Source: SYIM01 sp041182885 (GTDB taxonomy: Bacteria; Pseudomonadota; Gammaproteobacteria; Burkholderiales; Burkholderiaceae_E). Taken from it: 64,000 bases of DNA. Where the stretch lies: positions 11,918 through 75,917 of the forward strand of contig JBMSQB010000007.1 in assembly GCA_049423065.1 (NCBI GenBank), in the 5' to 3' direction. This document shows positions 63,155 to 64,000 of the stretch, piece after piece. Every line of letters starts with the position of its first letter. Position 1 is the first letter of the stretch. Below the pieces are notes generated by a model. That model saw only the letters and a program-made list of their open reading frames with translations, was not told where the DNA came from and searched no databases. The position numbers and the translations under genes are program-made.

Positions 63155-63934
63155 ATGCCAGCCGAGACCCTTCGAACCACCCGGTCCCGGGCCACCGCAA
63201 ACCCACTTGGGCCGCTTGCCACCCGCCTGCTGCGCGACGGCGCACACACGCTTGCCGATACCGAGCTGGTCGCGCTGCTCCTGGGCGACGACCCCGTGCG
63301 GCCCCGCTCGCAGCGCGCCCAGCCGACTGCCCGCGCAGCGCTCCGGCGGCTCAGCGCGTTCCGGGGCTCGCTAAGGGAACTCGCCCACATCCAGGAAGCG
63401 GCGGACGGGCGGGCCGGCATTGCCCCCCAGCCGGGTTCTGGCGCCTGCGAGGCGCACGAAAGCATGCCCGAGTCCGGCCAGGGCGGGCAATGCCGCGCCA
63501 TCCTGCAGGCCGCTCTCGAGTTCAGCCGCCGATGTCTGGGCGAAGCCCTGCAGGCTCGACCGCCCATCAATTCGCCAGCCGAACTCCGTGCATTTCTCAA
63601 ACTCTGGCTGCGTGAACGACCACGCGAGTGCTTTGTGGTGCTGTTTCTGGACAGCCAGAACCGGCTGATCTGCGCCGAAGAGATGTTCCAGGGCACCGTT
63701 GCGCAAACCATGGTCTACCCGCGGGAAATCGCCCGTCGCGCCATTGAAACCGGCGCCTGCGCGCTGATCGTCGCCCACAACCATCCATCCGGAACGCCCA
63801 CCCCCAGCGCTGCCGATCAACAACTGACGCGGGCCCTGCGTCAAGCCCTCGCGTTGCTCGATCTCCCCATCCTCGACCATGTCATCGTGGCCGACCACCA
63901 CTGCTTTTCCTTCGCGGAGGCCGGCCTTATGTAG
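63155..63934 (+). CDS. radC: RadC family JAB1/MPN domain protein (UPF0758)
   Basis: A 259-residue protein. The C-terminal JAMM domain (about 135-259) has the metal motif HNHPSGTPTPSAAD and ends HVIVADHHCFSF. The N-terminal part should be a helix-hairpin-helix; here the usual short hairpin is interrupted by a Gly/Ser/Pro-rich insert of about 30 residues (near 82-110), and the G-x-G-x-x-K-A signature is not visible, so DNA binding may be weakened. AAAGGA lies 6 nt before the ATG at 63155. In most proteobacteria rpmB follows. Confidence 0.92.
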   Translation: MPAETLRTTRSRATANPLGPLATRLLRDGAHTLADTELVALLLGDDPVRPRSQRAQPTARAALRRLSAFRGSLRELAHIQEAADGRAGIAPQPGSGACEAHESMPESGQGGQCRAILQAALEFSRRCLGEALQARPPINSPAELRAFLKLWLRERPRECFVVLFLDSQNRLICAEEMFQGTVAQTMVYPREIARRAIETGACALIVAHNHPSGTPTPSAADQQLTRALRQALALLDLPILDHVIVADHHCFSFAEAGLM

Positions 63935-63950
63935 CGGTGTGCGGCTCAAT

Positions 63951-63980
63951 TTGCGGCCAGACGCTTTTCGCGATTACAAT
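63951..63980 (+). promoter_or_regulatory. Candidate promoter near the right edge, likely for rpmB
   Basis: TTGCGG (63951-63956) and TACAAT (63975-63980) with an 18-bp spacer, about 16 nt after the radC stop. It would drive the next gene, outside the window. The common order radC-rpmB suggests ribosomal protein L28, but that gene is not in the sequence. Confidence 0.5.
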
Positions 63981-64000
63981 TGTCGGTTTCGCATTTTCCC

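Overview
This is a GC-rich, densely coded chromosomal stretch from a bacterium that looks like a betaproteobacterium of the Burkholderiales type. The reasons are the urease order ureD-A-B-C-E-F-G, a TctB/TctA tripartite carboxylate transporter, a tkt-gap-pgk / pyk / fba-purC-purE-purK-sua5 block, a 6S RNA gene just downstream of zapA, and fkpB-ispH and radC just before a strong promoter at the right edge. No insertion sequence, prophage, CRISPR array, tRNA or rRNA was seen. Most of the window is housekeeping DNA with many 1-8 nt start/stop overlaps, so transcription units are compact. Organism assignment is inference from gene content, not from a database search.

Layout: 1-5.6 kb (minus strand) holds an SDR fragment, a TusA-like protein, a split chromate transporter pair, an MFS exporter and alaS. 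5.7-9.2 kb (plus) holds a CoA-transferase and TctB/TctA, closed by a clear terminator. 9.2-14.9 kb (minus) is a complete urease operon with an extra small membrane protein. 15.3-21.3 kb (plus) has a haloacid-dehalogenase-like protein, a gamma-glutamyltransferase without signal peptide, a 3-hydroxyisobutyrate-dehydrogenase-like enzyme, a DUF1499 lipoprotein fused to an FKBP domain, and glnS. 21.3-24.1 kb has small metabolic and repair genes (metallo-hydrolase, DUF2237, DUF72, msrA). 24.1-29.8 kb is an aromatic-acyl-CoA island: a fused flavin monooxygenase/old-yellow-enzyme protein facing a RidA-like protein, a glutaryl-CoA-dehydrogenase-like enzyme and a DHA2 exporter. 29.8-33.9 kb has psd, a MaoC hydratase, nicotinate phosphoribosyltransferase and sua5. 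33.9-43.7 kb carries purine genes (purK, purE, purC) and central carbon genes (fba, pyk, pgk, gap, tkt), with pyk on the opposite strand to its neighbours.

43.8-48 kb is the most unusual part. It holds an AdoMet decarboxylase fused to spermidine synthase (one polypeptide for both steps of spermidine formation), rsmE, and on the other strand a secreted barnase/RNase-Sa-type RNase with its barstar inhibitor, preceded by a protein resembling the Bacillus spore transglutaminase Tgl. 48-57 kb has maeB, a YdiJ-like Fe-S flavoprotein, two aminotransferases and a lytic transglycosylase. 57-64 kb has ubiD, dacB, a small coiled-coil gene plus zapA, 6S RNA, an EVE-domain protein, ispH, fkpB and radC.

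The best candidates for something new are the SpeD-SpeE fusion, the Tgl-like/RNase/barstar cluster, the aromatic-CoA island with a RidA homologue that lacks the catalytic arginine, the lipoprotein-FKBP fusion with an internal start, and a possible leaderless mRNA upstream of zapA.
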